In this document: positions 1 through 9,246 of the stretch, piece by piece
Numbering within the stretch: the stretch's first letter is position 1
Layout: every line of letters starts with the position of its first letter
NCBI GenBank assembly: GCA_029564465.1
Contig: JAKQPY010000008.1
Span: 1 to 59,010 of the forward strand
Origin: JAGOEF01 sp029564465
GTDB taxonomy: Bacteria; Bacteroidota; Bacteroidia; Bacteroidales; ML635J-15
Direction of reading: 5' to 3'
DNA: 59,010 bases
Program-made: the position numbers and the translations under genes
Notes under the pieces: generated by a model
The model's database searches: none
What the model was told of the DNA's origin: nothing
What the model saw: the letters and a program-made list of their open reading frames with translations, nothing else

Positions 1-1473
1 AATGAACCCGATGCTCAGGTGTTTCGCTACATAAAGCGCAGTGAAATCAGTAAAATATTCGAAGCGCGTAAGCAAAAGATTCTGGGCTTCGTGTCGAATG
101 GACAAATGGCACTCAACAACCTGATGATTGCCGATGCCCTGCGCTATTACTACTGGGCACTTACCTTGCTGCGCAGTCACCCCGACGGAAACAACATCAG
201 CATTACTGCTGCCGATGGCACGCAGCAGCTACTGGCTACCTGGCTGCCGTTTCAGATTCAGAACATCATGAGTTCCATTGAGTCGAAAGTTTTTAGGATT
301 GAAAAGCTTGAGGGCTATACCCAGGTACAGTTGGCCATCAGCTATCTCGGCAAGCCGGTGCGTAATTTTGACTATTCCTACTGGGATGGGCAGAACTGGT
401 CGAACATTGTGAGTGCCAAAGACGGTCTGGGCTTTGCCGATTTACCCAAAGCCACCGGCGATATTGCCGAAGTGCAGCTGAAAGCCGAATATCTTTTCGA
501 AGGTGAAGCAGCTGTCGACAATGAACTACGCGATGTAATGGAAAAAATTGACCCGGTGCCATTTAAAAATGCATATTTCAAAACCGCTGCCGGAGGTGCA
601 ACAACGGCACCCATCCAGCCCGAGCCCCTGCCCGAAATTGCTCCGGTTGCCGGAGCTTCATTAGCCTCGTATGATGCTTCAGTGAAAAAACTGGTAACAG
701 CCATCAACAGCGGAAACTATACTTCGGCACAATCGCTGTTTACCGAAAGCGGATATACATTGTTTACTCAGCTTGTGCAATATGGTAAATCAAGGGTGCT
801 ATCATCCGATAACCTGCAATATATTAAGTTTGGAGATAAAACCCAATGTCGTGCCCTGCGGATGAACTTTAGTTTCAGCAACAACACCCGTAGTTTTGTG
901 GAAGATTTGGTACTGAATTTTGATGCTTCAGGTAAGATATGCGACCTCACACTGGGATTAGGGCAGAATGCCATTCAGGATATATTGAAGCAGGATGCGT
1001 GGAGCGAGAATGTCAGACTTTCGCTTATCGACTTCATGGAGCATTACAAAACCGCATTTGCGTTGAAACGCCTCGACTATGTTAAGAGTATTTTTTCTGA
1101 CGATGCCTTGATTATTACAGGCTGGGTTACCAAAGTTAAACCATCGGCAGAATACCCTTATCAGAACAATCAGATAGTAAAATACAATCGTTACACAAAA
1201 GAGGAATATCTAAAGAAGCTTGAAATGTCGTTTGGTAGCAACGAATTCATCAACCTTAAATTCAACGACAACAATATCCGCAAATCGGGTAAAGGCGGTG
1301 AGGTGTATGGCATTCAGATTCAGCAGGATTATTTTTCGTCGAGCTATGGCGACAGCGGATATTTATTTTTACTGATCGACCTGAACGATTCGGCACAACC
1401 CGTAATACATGTGCGTACCTGGCAACCCGAAAAGAACCCCGATGGCAGTATTTACGGGGTTGAAAATTTTTAA
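1..1473 (+). CDS. Hypothetical protein, 5'-partial, with NTF2-like C-terminal part
   Basis: The frame is open from the first base of the window, so the gene begins upstream and only its last 490 or so codons are present. The visible protein has an N-terminal helical stretch with the string ALRYYYWALTLLRSHPDG, a middle part of beta character, a Pro-rich linker around residue 200, and a C-terminal part (about residues 220-484) with two segments that read like NTF2/SnoaL-type cone folds (SLFTESGYTLF; VKSIFSDDALIITG). I do not recognise a named family; long proteins of this build, often annotated as lipoproteins, occur in Bacteroidales. The signal peptide or lipobox, if any, lies outside the window. 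The next plus-strand gene is 3.3 kb away, so this is probably the end of its transcript. Confidence 0.7.
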   Translation, partial: NEPDAQVFRYIKRSEISKIFEARKQKILGFVSNGQMALNNLMIADALRYYYWALTLLRSHPDGNNISITAADGTQQLLATWLPFQIQNIMSSIESKVFRIEKLEGYTQVQLAISYLGKPVRNFDYSYWDGQNWSNIVSAKDGLGFADLPKATGDIAEVQLKAEYLFEGEAAVDNELRDVMEKIDPVPFKNAYFKTAAGGATTAPIQPEPLPEIAPVAGASLASYDASVKKLVTAINSGNYTSAQSLFTESGYTLFTQLVQYGKSRVLSSDNLQYIKFGDKTQCRALRMNFSFSNNTRSFVEDLVLNFDASGKICDLTLGLGQNAIQDILKQDAWSENVRLSLIDFMEHYKTAFALKRLDYVKSIFSDDALIITGWVTKVKPSAEYPYQNNQIVKYNRYTKEEYLKKLEMSFGSNEFINLKFNDNNIRKSGKGGEVYGIQIQQDYFSSSYGDSGYLFLLIDLNDSAQPVIHVRTWQPEKNPDGSIYGVENF

Positions 1474-1593
1474 AAATATTTCGGAATATCGTCTTTTTAC
1501 TTCATTGCGCAGACCACTATATTATAATGGTGTTTATGGACTGCGTTATGGTAAAGAAACAATCATTGAATTTGTTAGTGAAAATGTTGGGAG

Positions 1594-1630
1594 AAAGAAA
1601 AAGGTTTCAGACTCTTGTGCTTCTGAAACC
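1594..1630 (-). terminator. Rho-independent terminator of tRNA-Val
   Basis: A perfect 9-bp stem (GGTTTCAGA at 1603-1611 pairing with TCTGAAACC at 1622-1630) with a 10-nt loop is followed, in minus-strand direction, by a T-rich tract (TTTTT C TTT). It lies 15 bp downstream of the tRNA 3' end, where an intrinsic terminator for the tRNA is expected. Confidence 0.8.
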
Positions 1631-1644
1631 CTTAGTATCACTTG

Positions 1645-1719
1645 TGGGAGTTGAGGGATTCGAACCCCCGACCCTCTGCTTGTAAGGCAGATGCTCTGAA
1701 CCAGCTGAGCTAAACTCCC
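1645..1719 (-). tRNA. tRNA-Val (anticodon TAC)
   Basis: The minus strand folds into a full cloverleaf. The acceptor stem GGGAGTT pairs with AACTCCC, with discriminator A at 1645. The D arm contains AGCTCAGCTGGTT. The anticodon stem is TCTGC/GCAGA with loop CTTACAA, giving anticodon UAC. The T arm has the loop TTCGAAT. No CCA is encoded. A terminator hairpin follows directly. Confidence 0.95.
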
Positions 1720-1787
1720 TTTTCTCCGGTTTTGAGAGTGCAAATGTAGCCAAAAATTTTATCCTGCAAAATAATATTTTACTTTTT

Positions 1788-3065
1788 TCAAAATAAATTA
1801 AGTCCGGCAACTATAAAGGTCGAACCTCCAATATAAATTATATCGTCAGGGCCTGCAAACGACAACGCAGCGTGGTAAGCTTCACCAACCGATGCATAGC
1901 TGTTCCCTTGTAAACCGGATTGATTGGCCAAATGCTGAAGTTCTTTTTCGGGTAGAGCACGGGGTATCGATGCTTTGGTGAAATAATAGCTTGCATCAAC
2001 AGGTAGCAGTGGCAGTATTTTCCCAACATCTTTATCGTTTACTACACCGAAAATTATATGTAGCTGTTTAAATTGCTTCTGAGCAATCTGCTTCATGGTG
2101 TAAGCCAATCCTTCGGCATTGTGCGCAGTATCGGCAACCACCAATGGTTTGTGTTGTAGTATCTGCCACCGGCCGCGTAAGCCTGTGTTTTTCTGCACAT
2201 TGCTCAGGGCAGACTCTAAGTTGGTTTGCTGTATCGAAATCTGGTAAGATTTGAGCTGATCGATTGTACAAAGAACGGTTTGAAGGTTCATCTTCTGATA
2301 GTGCCCCATGAGGTCGAGCCGGTAAACCAGTGAATCGTTGACGCTATATTCAGCATATGTTTCGGTTTCACGGATAATTTGTGCCGTATAATTGTTATCA
2401 GCTAAAAATAGGGGTGAATGTAATTGCTGGGCATGCTTAATAAAAACTGGCAATGTTTCCGGCTGGTTTTCACCTATTACAACGGGTACTTCAGGCTTTA
2501 TGATTCCCGCTTTTTCGGCAGCTATTTCGGGTAGTGTTTCTCCCAGAAATTGGGTGTGATCGTAACCTATATTGGTAATAACCGAAACAAGGGGTGTTAT
2601 AATATTGGTAGAATCGAGCCTTCCACCCATGCCAACTTCAATTACGGCAATATCAACATTTTCTCGTGCAAAATAATCGAAAGCCATTGCCACGGTCATC
2701 TCAAAGAACGAAGGTTTTAAATGTTCGATTATCCCGCTATGCTGTAGCACAAAATTACAGACATCTTCCTCGGGAATCATCATGCCATTGATGCGGATGC
2801 GTTCTCTGAAATCGTTCAGGTGGGGCGACGTATATAACCCGGTTTTATAACCCGCTTGCTGCAGAATGGCTGCCAGCATGTGCGATACCGACCCTTTTCC
2901 ATTGGTGCCCGCAACATGTATTGTTCTGAATTTTTCGTGAGGATGCCCGAAGTAGACATCCAGCGCTATGGTATTGTCGAGGTTGGCCTTGTAGGCAGCT
3001 TTCCCAATCCGCTGGTACATCGGCAGCGCGTTAAATAAAAAATCAATTGCAGCCTGATAGTTCAT
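1788..3065 (-). CDS. folC: Bifunctional folylpolyglutamate synthase/dihydrofolate synthase
   Basis: This Mur-ligase-family enzyme adds glutamate to dihydropteroate and to folates in the cytoplasm, using ATP. The family signature is clear: P-loop GTNGKGSVSHMLAAIL near residue 53, ERIRINGMMIPEED, the VIEVGMGGRLDSTN motif near residue 142, and in the C-terminal domain VADTAHNAEGL (usually DGAHN). The length of 425 residues is normal for FolC. It starts at an ATG 3 bp downstream of the next minus-strand gene, so it is probably the last gene of a three-gene transcript with the two secreted-protein genes. The stop lies 68 bp from the tRNA-Val 5' end on the same strand. Confidence 0.95.
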   Translation of the reverse strand: MNYQAAIDFLFNALPMYQRIGKAAYKANLDNTIALDVYFGHPHEKFRTIHVAGTNGKGSVSHMLAAILQQAGYKTGLYTSPHLNDFRERIRINGMMIPEEDVCNFVLQHSGIIEHLKPSFFEMTVAMAFDYFARENVDIAVIEVGMGGRLDSTNIITPLVSVITNIGYDHTQFLGETLPEIAAEKAGIIKPEVPVVIGENQPETLPVFIKHAQQLHSPLFLADNNYTAQIIRETETYAEYSVNDSLVYRLDLMGHYQKMNLQTVLCTIDQLKSYQISIQQTNLESALSNVQKNTGLRGRWQILQHKPLVVADTAHNAEGLAYTMKQIAQKQFKQLHIIFGVVNDKDVGKILPLLPVDASYYFTKASIPRALPEKELQHLANQSGLQGNSYASVGEAYHAALSFAGPDDIIYIGGSTFIVAGLNLF

Positions 3066-3068
3066 TGG

Positions 3069-3920
3069 TTATTTCAACATCTTTTTCAAATCGCTTTCGA
3101 GAAGTCCGGCTGGTTTGCTTTTGCCGATATCGTGCATATCGTAATAATAGAGTTGGGCATTTTTAGGGTCTATAATCATTTTGATGCACTTATCGGTTTG
3201 CGCATTGTTGGCCGGTGAAATTACATGCAGTATTAATGCGTTATCATCTCCCCGCGAAACAATTTCACTAAGCTTGTCTTGATTGGTAAAACTAAAAGGG
3301 TAGGGGTACACACTCCGGAACGCAGCCTCACTGCGCAAGGCCGGATCAAGGTCATCCTTCAGCAAATACAGGGTTTTGTTTTCAGGCGTTCCTTTTTGCG
3401 CCATATAGTAGTCGATGCAAGATTTTGATGTGAGCCCCGGGTTTGTTTTCACGGTTTTCAGATGCATTTGCGTAAATCGTACTGCCACGGGTATTTTGTG
3501 CAACCATTCTTCCTCCGGAGTTTCGTTATAACACAGTGGTACCATGCACAAGAGGGGCATGTCGTTAACGGTTTTGTAATTTCCACCGGCTACGAGGACA
3601 AAAAAGTCAAACAAGGTCTGGGTTTTGTCGGCGTCGAAGCTTACCTGCATTATCATCAGAAAACTTGCGTTTTTTTCATTTCGGTGGGCTTCAAAGTCGC
3701 GCATGCTGATAAATTCCACCGGATTTACAGTCCAGTCCTGCTTCACCGATGCCTCTATGATATCGTTGTAATCACTCATTTTTGAATTTTCGAGCACCAC
3801 ATAGGTTTTCCCGTTCATAAAACTACTGATTTGAGCGGGTGTACCCACCGGAATGCTTACCTGTGCTGTAAGCCTTGCAAACAGGAATATAAGAATTAAG
3901 AGGGTGATGTGATTTTTCAT
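3069..3920 (-). CDS. Hypothetical secreted protein
   Basis: A 283-residue protein with a Sec signal peptide (MKNHITLLILIFLFARLTAQ, likely cleavage after Ala-Gln or just before) and no further membrane segments. The mature part is a mixed alpha/beta sequence without a motif I recognise. It is 3 bp from the neighbouring secreted-protein gene and 3 bp from folC, so all three probably share one transcript. The two secreted proteins are not obviously related in sequence. I make no functional call. Confidence 0.75.
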   Translation of the reverse strand: MKNHITLLILIFLFARLTAQVSIPVGTPAQISSFMNGKTYVVLENSKMSDYNDIIEASVKQDWTVNPVEFISMRDFEAHRNEKNASFLMIMQVSFDADKTQTLFDFFVLVAGGNYKTVNDMPLLCMVPLCYNETPEEEWLHKIPVAVRFTQMHLKTVKTNPGLTSKSCIDYYMAQKGTPENKTLYLLKDDLDPALRSEAAFRSVYPYPFSFTNQDKLSEIVSRGDDNALILHVISPANNAQTDKCIKMIIDPKNAQLYYYDMHDIGKSKPAGLLESDLKKMLK

Positions 3921-3923
3921 AAT

Positions 3924-4598
3924 CTACTGGTTTACGGGCATATATAAAGGATTCTTTTCGTTAAATAGTCTCAGGTAATAAAATAGCATTTTACGTTTTT
4001 TCTTTTTACTTAATTCGGAGTATTCCTTACCCAGGCTATCGTCGCGCTGTAATAAAACAGCGAGGTTTTCTTCGTTGAAATCGAGGATATCTCCGGTTTG
4101 CATATCAATGAGTACCTGAACTGCTTCGGTAGAATAATACCGGTTTGGGGTAGCATTATAGTAATATGGGTCATAATACAGGTTCGGATTGTTGTCGTAA
4201 TACACGGTTATGGTAGCTACAAAATGGCATAACGAACCAATAAACGGAATCTGACGAAAGTCGTTGATGTAGTTAATGTGAGGTTTCCCGTTACGGCAAT
4301 ACCCCCATATTTTGTTTACCGCAATGGTACTGAGGTTGCCATTTGCATTGTAATAGCTGATTTCTTTTGTATTGCCTATGAAGTCATACACATCGGAGTA
4401 TTTTCCACCGGAATTTTCGAAAACTACCGACTCGGGCGGAAGGGGTTGGTTGTTCCTGAACTGATTAAATCCGAGGTATATCCCATCGGTAAACCGGTAG
4501 TTAAACGAGTAGGCAACGCGAGTACTATCCTGACCCTGCAAATCAAGAATCGGCAATGTCAGCAATAATATCAGTATGGCTTTTGTAGGGTACATCAT
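3924..4598 (-). CDS. Hypothetical secreted or periplasmic protein
   Basis: About 224 residues, with a signal peptide after the start (MMYPTKAILILLLTLPILDLQGQ). The frame also offers a TTG codon at 4604, but that codon lies inside a perfect TAnnTTTG promoter element, so one of the ATG codons at 4598 or 4595 is preferred. The mature protein is rich in Tyr and Asn (a run with PNLYYDPYYYNATPNRYY) and ends in a basic KKKKRKMLFYYLRLF stretch. I know no family for it. It is the first gene of the minus-strand group ending in folC. Confidence 0.7.
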   Translation of the reverse strand: MMYPTKAILILLLTLPILDLQGQDSTRVAYSFNYRFTDGIYLGFNQFRNNQPLPPESVVFENSGGKYSDVYDFIGNTKEISYYNANGNLSTIAVNKIWGYCRNGKPHINYINDFRQIPFIGSLCHFVATITVYYDNNPNLYYDPYYYNATPNRYYSTEAVQVLIDMQTGDILDFNEENLAVLLQRDDSLGKEYSELSKKKKRKMLFYYLRLFNEKNPLYMPVNQ

Positions 4599-4601
4599 CT
4601 G

Positions 4602-4609
4602 CAAAGTTA
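4602..4609 (-). promoter_or_regulatory. Bacteroidota -7 element TAACTTTG
   Basis: An exact TAnnTTTG match just upstream of the first gene of the folC-containing minus-strand group. No good -33 TTTG at standard spacing was found. The element lies only a few bases from the ATG codons, so the leader would be very short or absent. Support is moderate because the six fixed bases occur by chance in AT-rich DNA. Confidence 0.35.
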
Positions 4610-4768
4610 TATTTATTCACCAAAAAATACATCGACAGCCATAGCTAAGTGCTTGCAAATTGTAAACCGTTTTGTGAATAGGATGTTGATAATTTAATCA
4701 TGCAGTATTGGGAATATGGGTAACAGACAACTGCGAAAAAATTAATTTTACGTGCAAATTTAAACACG

Positions 4769-6289
4769 ATGAACAAACAGATAAAATCGGCCCTCATCTC
4801 GGTGTACCACAAAGACGGACTCGAGAATATTATTAAAAAACTCGATTCGAGCGGAGTGAAAATTTACTCAACCGGCGGAACCCATAAGTTTATCAACGAA
4901 CTGGGAATTGAGGCTACTGCGGTTGAAGATATCACCGGTTATCCATCGATTCTTGGCGGAAGGGTAAAAACCCTGCACCCATTAATTTTTGGTGGTATTC
5001 TGGCCCGCCGCTCAAATACCGATGATATTGCCGATATGCAGACTTACGAAATTCCTCCTGTCGATTTGGTAGTAGTCGACTTATATCCTTTCGAGGAAAC
5101 CTTAGCGAAAGGTGCTGCTGCTGAGGACATTATCGAAAAGATTGATATTGGCGGTATTTCGCTGATTCGGGCTGCAGCTAAAAACTTTGAAGATGTATTG
5201 ATTGTTTCGCACCGGGGCCAGTACAACAAGTTATTCAGCCTGCTCGAAGAACACGGTGGAACCACCGATATAGATACGCGCCGACAGTTTGCACGCGAGG
5301 CATTCAGTGTAAGTTCAAACTACGACGCAGCCATATTCAGTTGGTTCGATAATGGTGAATACAGCGAATTCCGCAAGTCGTGCGGACCACAGCATAAACT
5401 GCGCTATGGCGAAAATCCGCATCAAAAGGCCTATTACTATGGCAAGCTGGACGAGGTGTTTGAACAGGTTCATGGTAAGGAAATTTCGTACAACAACCTG
5501 CTTGATATTGATGCCGGCATGCTTTTGATCAGCGATTTTCAGAACGAAATTTCGGTAGCTATTATCAAGCACAATAATGCCTGTGGTATGGCCAGCCGCA
5601 GCAAGCTTACCGATGCCTGGAATGCTGCACTCGATGGTGATCCCGTATCTGCATATGGTGGTATCATTGTCACAAATACCATTGTTGACGCTGATGCAGC
5701 ATCCGAAATAAACAAAATTTTCTTCGAGATAATTGTGGCTCCCGATTATACCCACGATGCCCTTGAAATACTGAAGCAGAAGAAAAACAGAATTATTCTC
5801 ATCCAAAAACAGAAAAAACTAAAATCGCATCAGTTCCGGTCGATTTTCAACGGGGTTCTTCTGCAGGAACGCGATGCCCATACCGAGAAAAAGGAAGCAC
5901 TGCAATGTGTAACCGAAATGCAGGCTTCCGACAATCAGATTGCTGATTTGTTGTTTGCCAATAAATTGGTGAAGCACACCAAGTCGAATGCCATTGTGCT
6001 GGTGAAAAATCGTCAGTTGGTAGCCAGCGGAACCGGCCAGACTTCGAGGGTTGATGCCCTGAAGCAGGCCATAGAGAAAGCGAAGAATTTTGGTTTCGAC
6101 CTGAATGGTGCTGTTATGGCCTCCGATGCATTCTTCCCGTTTAAAGACAGTGTCGAAATTGCATTCGAAGCCGGTATCCGCGCCGTGATTCAGCCCGGAG
6201 GTTCCATCCGTGATCAGGAAACCATCGACTTCTGCAACGAAAACGGCATTGCCATGGTTTTTACCGGAATCCGGCACTTTAAGCATTAA
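4769..6289 (+). CDS. purH: Bifunctional AICAR formyltransferase/IMP cyclohydrolase
   Basis: It catalyses the last two steps of purine synthesis: transfer of a formyl group from 10-formyl-THF to AICAR and ring closure to IMP. The N-terminal MGS-like cyclohydrolase domain shows SALISVYHKDGLE, STGGTHKFI and GGRVKTLHPLIFGG. The C-terminal transformylase domain shows LRYGENPHQKAYYYG, the catalytic Lys-His in KHNNACG, DPVSAYGG and ASDAFFPF. The length of 506 residues is normal. It stands alone, with about 160 bp before it and its own terminator after it, and marks the last housekeeping gene before the accessory locus. Confidence 0.97.
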   Translation: MNKQIKSALISVYHKDGLENIIKKLDSSGVKIYSTGGTHKFINELGIEATAVEDITGYPSILGGRVKTLHPLIFGGILARRSNTDDIADMQTYEIPPVDLVVVDLYPFEETLAKGAAAEDIIEKIDIGGISLIRAAAKNFEDVLIVSHRGQYNKLFSLLEEHGGTTDIDTRRQFAREAFSVSSNYDAAIFSWFDNGEYSEFRKSCGPQHKLRYGENPHQKAYYYGKLDEVFEQVHGKEISYNNLLDIDAGMLLISDFQNEISVAIIKHNNACGMASRSKLTDAWNAALDGDPVSAYGGIIVTNTIVDADAASEINKIFFEIIVAPDYTHDALEILKQKKNRIILIQKQKKLKSHQFRSIFNGVLLQERDAHTEKKEALQCVTEMQASDNQIADLLFANKLVKHTKSNAIVLVKNRQLVASGTGQTSRVDALKQAIEKAKNFGFDLNGAVMASDAFFPFKDSVEIAFEAGIRAVIQPGGSIRDQETIDFCNENGIAMVFTGIRHFKH

Positions 6290-6314
6290 TCCGGCCTTTT
6301 GTCCGGGTATGTGG

Positions 6315-6351
6315 AATTCATCTGATTGTAGTGATTAGATGAATTTTTTTT
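6315..6351 (+). terminator. Rho-independent terminator after purH
   Basis: A 9-bp perfect stem (AATTCATCT at 6315-6323, AGATGAATT at 6337-6345) with a 13-nt loop is followed by an uninterrupted T-run to 6351. It lies 26 bp after the purH stop and separates purH from the glycoconjugate locus. Confidence 0.85.
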
Positions 6352-6381
6352 ATTTTTACATTTTGACTCTGAATCAGATAC

Positions 6382-7386
6382 ATGAAAACAGGAATAATCG
6401 GGTATGGATACTGGGGCATCAATCTGGTGCGTAATGTGGTGGGCAATTCAGTCTTCGACTTGAAATATGTGTGCGACACCAGTCCAGACAGGTTGCAGCT
6501 GTTGCAGAAGACTTATCCCTGGCTTACCGGCATTGATGATGCGAATATAATCCTGAATGATTCCGAAATTGAATGTGTCATTATTGCAACCAATCCGGCC
6601 AACCATTTCAGTTTGGCACAACAAGCGCTGAAGAATAGAAAACATGTTTTAGTCGAAAAACCACTGGCTACCAATCTGGCTGATGCAGTGAAACTGGCAG
6701 AACTTGCATACACCAATGGGGTATGCCTGATGGTTGATCATACTTTTTTGTATCATGGTGCAGTTCGAAAAATAAAGGAGATAGCTGAAAGAGGAGAGCT
6801 GGGAACAATAAATTATATCGACTCAACCCGTATCAACCTGGGGATATTCCAAAACGACATCAATGTATTGTGGGATTTGGCCACCCACGACTTGTCCATT
6901 ATTAATTACCTTACAGGAGAATTGCCATATTCGGTGGCTGCCACAGGGAAATGCCATATTAAACCCGGCATTGAGAACATTGCATATCTCAACCTCTTTT
7001 ATCAGACCGACCTGATTGCCCATATACACAGTTCGTGGTCATCACCTGTAAAAGTACGACAGATGTTGGTGGGTGGTGATAAAAAAATGTTGGTGTATAA
7101 CGATATTGAACCCAGCGAAAAAATCAAGGTGTACGATTCAGGGTTTATTACCGACGACAATAAAAAAGAGCAAATACTGGTGGATTACCGGACGGGCGAT
7201 GTTTTTGTGCCAAAACACGACACGCGCGAAGCGCTCAGCACAATGGTTGATGATTTTGCCCAATCTGTAAAAACGGGTAAAAAACCATTGGCAGACGCGA
7301 ATTCTGCAATACAAATCATTCAGATATTGACAGCCGCAAAACAATCGATAACCCAAAACGGAAAAGAAGTTAAGCTATCAATTTAA
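6382..7386 (+). CDS. Gfo/Idh/MocA family oxidoreductase (sugar dehydrogenase type)
   Basis: NAD(P)-dependent dehydrogenase of the kind that oxidises UDP-sugars or related cyclic polyols. The N-terminal Rossmann fold starts GYGYWGINLVRN (GxGxxG). The family motif EKPLATN is near residue 93, and the C-terminal domain carries the active-site helix WDLATHDLSIINYL. The length of 334 residues is typical. Similar enzymes (WlbA/WbpB) act early in making diamino-uronic acids, but the exact substrate cannot be read from the sequence. It is the first gene of the accessory locus and sits 4 bp before a GT2 gene. Confidence 0.9.
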   Translation: MKTGIIGYGYWGINLVRNVVGNSVFDLKYVCDTSPDRLQLLQKTYPWLTGIDDANIILNDSEIECVIIATNPANHFSLAQQALKNRKHVLVEKPLATNLADAVKLAELAYTNGVCLMVDHTFLYHGAVRKIKEIAERGELGTINYIDSTRINLGIFQNDINVLWDLATHDLSIINYLTGELPYSVAATGKCHIKPGIENIAYLNLFYQTDLIAHIHSSWSSPVKVRQMLVGGDKKMLVYNDIEPSEKIKVYDSGFITDDNKKEQILVDYRTGDVFVPKHDTREALSTMVDDFAQSVKTGKKPLADANSAIQIIQILTAAKQSITQNGKEVKLSI

Positions 7387-7390
7387 AAGA

Positions 7391-8092
7391 ATGTCCCAAT
7401 CCTGGTCAGTAATAATATTTGCATACAACGAAGAATCTTCGGTGAGGAATCTGATTGAGAAAACTGCTAATGTTTTAATGCAAATTTCGCCGGAGCAACA
7501 CGAAATTGTGGTTGTAAACGATGGAAGCACCGACAATACAATCCATGAAATTGAAATATGTTCCGGGGTCATTCCCAATCTCAAGATTATTCATCACGAA
7601 AAAAACAAAGGTATTGGCGAGGCCCTGCTCACCGGTTATCGGAATGTGCAGTTCGAAAACATCTGCGCTATTCCGGCGGATGGACAGTTCAATCCGATGG
7701 AGTTAATTCCCTTTGCCGAAATTCCCGAAAAAACCGTGATTTCGTTTTACAGGACACAGAAAACCCGCTACACCCTGTTCCGCAAGCTGCTTAGCTATGC
7801 CAACAGAATTCTGAACAGATTTTTCCTTGGCATTAAAATCAAGGATGTGAATTGGGTTAAGGTGTATAAGAAAGAAAGTTTCCAAAGAATTACACCCATT
7901 CTTACGAGTTCGCTTGTGGAAAGTGAAATATTTGCACGTATGCTGTATGCCAACAACACAATTGTTGAAGTGCCATCGGTATATAATCCACGAGTTGGCG
8001 GGGTATCGAAAGGGGCATCGTTAAGAACAGTTCGAAATGTAATTCGTGAAACAGTTAAATTGTACTTTACGTTAATTCGAATTAAACAGTAA
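7391..8092 (+). CDS. Glycosyltransferase family 2, polyprenyl-phosphate sugar synthase-like
   Basis: A 233-residue GT-A protein without long C-terminal membrane segments, in the DPM1-like size class. Visible motifs are IIFAYNEESSVRN at the start, VVNDGSTDNT near residue 38, GIGEALLTGYRN and PADGQFNP (the DxD region reads A-D-G-Q). Such enzymes usually move a sugar from a nucleotide donor to undecaprenyl phosphate on the inner face of the membrane; that is inferred. The stop and the next start overlap as TAATG, so it is translationally coupled to the radical SAM gene downstream. Confidence 0.85.
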   Translation: MSQSWSVIIFAYNEESSVRNLIEKTANVLMQISPEQHEIVVVNDGSTDNTIHEIEICSGVIPNLKIIHHEKNKGIGEALLTGYRNVQFENICAIPADGQFNPMELIPFAEIPEKTVISFYRTQKTRYTLFRKLLSYANRILNRFFLGIKIKDVNWVKVYKKESFQRITPILTSSLVESEIFARMLYANNTIVEVPSVYNPRVGGVSKGASLRTVRNVIRETVKLYFTLIRIKQ

Positions 8093-9246
8093 TGCCGTTA
8101 AAAGTTTTTTTAACGACACCTCCATTGGTTAAAATTGTAGAGCCAATCTACGATAAACCTTCTTTTGTCAGGAACTCGCTGGCAAGCCTGGCTGGATATT
8201 TGCGATTCAGTACCGATGCAATTATATCCTGTTGTGACGCTAAGTTTCAGAAAAAATACAGATCAGCTTTATTACAGGATATTATAGATTTCAACCCCGA
8301 TATTCTTGGAATATCAGCATTTACCTATGAAATTGATGATGCTGGCAAACTTGCAGAGGATGTAAAACTTTTTAACAAGAATTGCATTGTTATTGTTGGG
8401 GGAAGTCATGTTTCAGCAATTCCGGAGAAAACGCTGAATGAATTCGCCTATTTTGATATTGGAGTTATTGGTGAGGCTGAATTGACACTTTATGATATAT
8501 ATAATTGTTTTAACAATGGACTTGATTTGCATAACATACTTGGCATTGTATTCAGGAATTCTTCTGGTGACGTTCTATGTACTCCCAAGAGAGAAAAAAT
8601 AAAGGACTTAGATATTATTCAAATACCGGCATGGGACTTATTACCAAAAGCAAAAGAATACTATATCCAGACGACCAGAGGGTGTCCATTCAACTGTAAT
8701 TTTTGTTTTAACCCAAACGGCCATTCTGTCCGAAAACGAAGCGTTAAGAATATCATTGGAGAGATGAAATGGTTGATATTAAATATGAAGCCCGTTAGAA
8801 TATCCTTGGGGGACGAAGCCTTTGGAGCTGACCATGAATTTGCACATGAACTTCTTGACGAAATGATAAGGTGTAATATTGGGGCACAGGTAAAGTGGGA
8901 TATTCAAACACATGTATCGTTACTCGATGAAGCCTTGGTTGTCAAGATGAAAAAGGCCAATGTCAGAAAAATTGAAATGGGTGTTGAATCTGGGAATGAA
9001 GAGATTTTAATTAATATGGGGAAAGGCGTAACCAGTGGAAAAATTGAAAAAGCATTTAGTTTGGTAAAAAATCACAAAATCCCCACGGGAGCTTTTCTTA
9101 TATTTGGACATCCTTACGAAACGAAAGAAACAATTAAGGAATCCATGGTAGTGCTCACCATCACAACATTATATAATGAAGCAATGTGCAATAGTGGCTT
9201 AATCCATTTGTCGCGGTATGGGTCTTCGGCTTCGGTAATGCAATAA
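8092..9246 (+). CDS. B12-binding radical SAM protein, 3'-truncated at a fusion junction
   Basis: Residues 1-190 form the cobalamin-binding-like Rossmann domain (IVIVGGSHVSAIPE, GVIGEAELTLYD). The radical SAM cluster motif CPFNCNFC is at residues 198-205, and the barrel continues through IEMGVESGNEEIL to FLIFGHPYETKETIKESM. From about base 9149 onward the frame no longer encodes radical SAM sequence: it is antisense to a nitrilase gene on the other strand, and the last 32 residues (from VVLTITTLYNEA) are a read-through tail. Paralogues in this window are 450-510 residues, so about 100 native residues are missing. Whether the shortened enzyme works is unknown. It is coupled to the GT2 gene before it. 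Confidence 0.85.
   Translation: MPLKVFLTTPPLVKIVEPIYDKPSFVRNSLASLAGYLRFSTDAIISCCDAKFQKKYRSALLQDIIDFNPDILGISAFTYEIDDAGKLAEDVKLFNKNCIVIVGGSHVSAIPEKTLNEFAYFDIGVIGEAELTLYDIYNCFNNGLDLHNILGIVFRNSSGDVLCTPKREKIKDLDIIQIPAWDLLPKAKEYYIQTTRGCPFNCNFCFNPNGHSVRKRSVKNIIGEMKWLILNMKPVRISLGDEAFGADHEFAHELLDEMIRCNIGAQVKWDIQTHVSLLDEALVVKMKKANVRKIEMGVESGNEEILINMGKGVTSGKIEKAFSLVKNHKIPTGAFLIFGHPYETKETIKESMVVLTITTLYNEAMCNSGLIHLSRYGSSASVMQ

Noticed and set aside
1409..1654. Plus-strand 81-codon frame overlapping the first gene and the tRNA region
   Set aside because: It runs through the end of the first gene, the terminator hairpin and part of the tRNA; no protein-like composition.
5315..6286. Two long minus-strand frames opposite purH
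   Set aside because: They are antisense to the well-supported purH gene and carry no motif.
6357..6365. Promoter TACATTTTG before the oxidoreductase gene
   Set aside because: The spacing inside the element is one base too long and no -33 TTTG is at the right distance.
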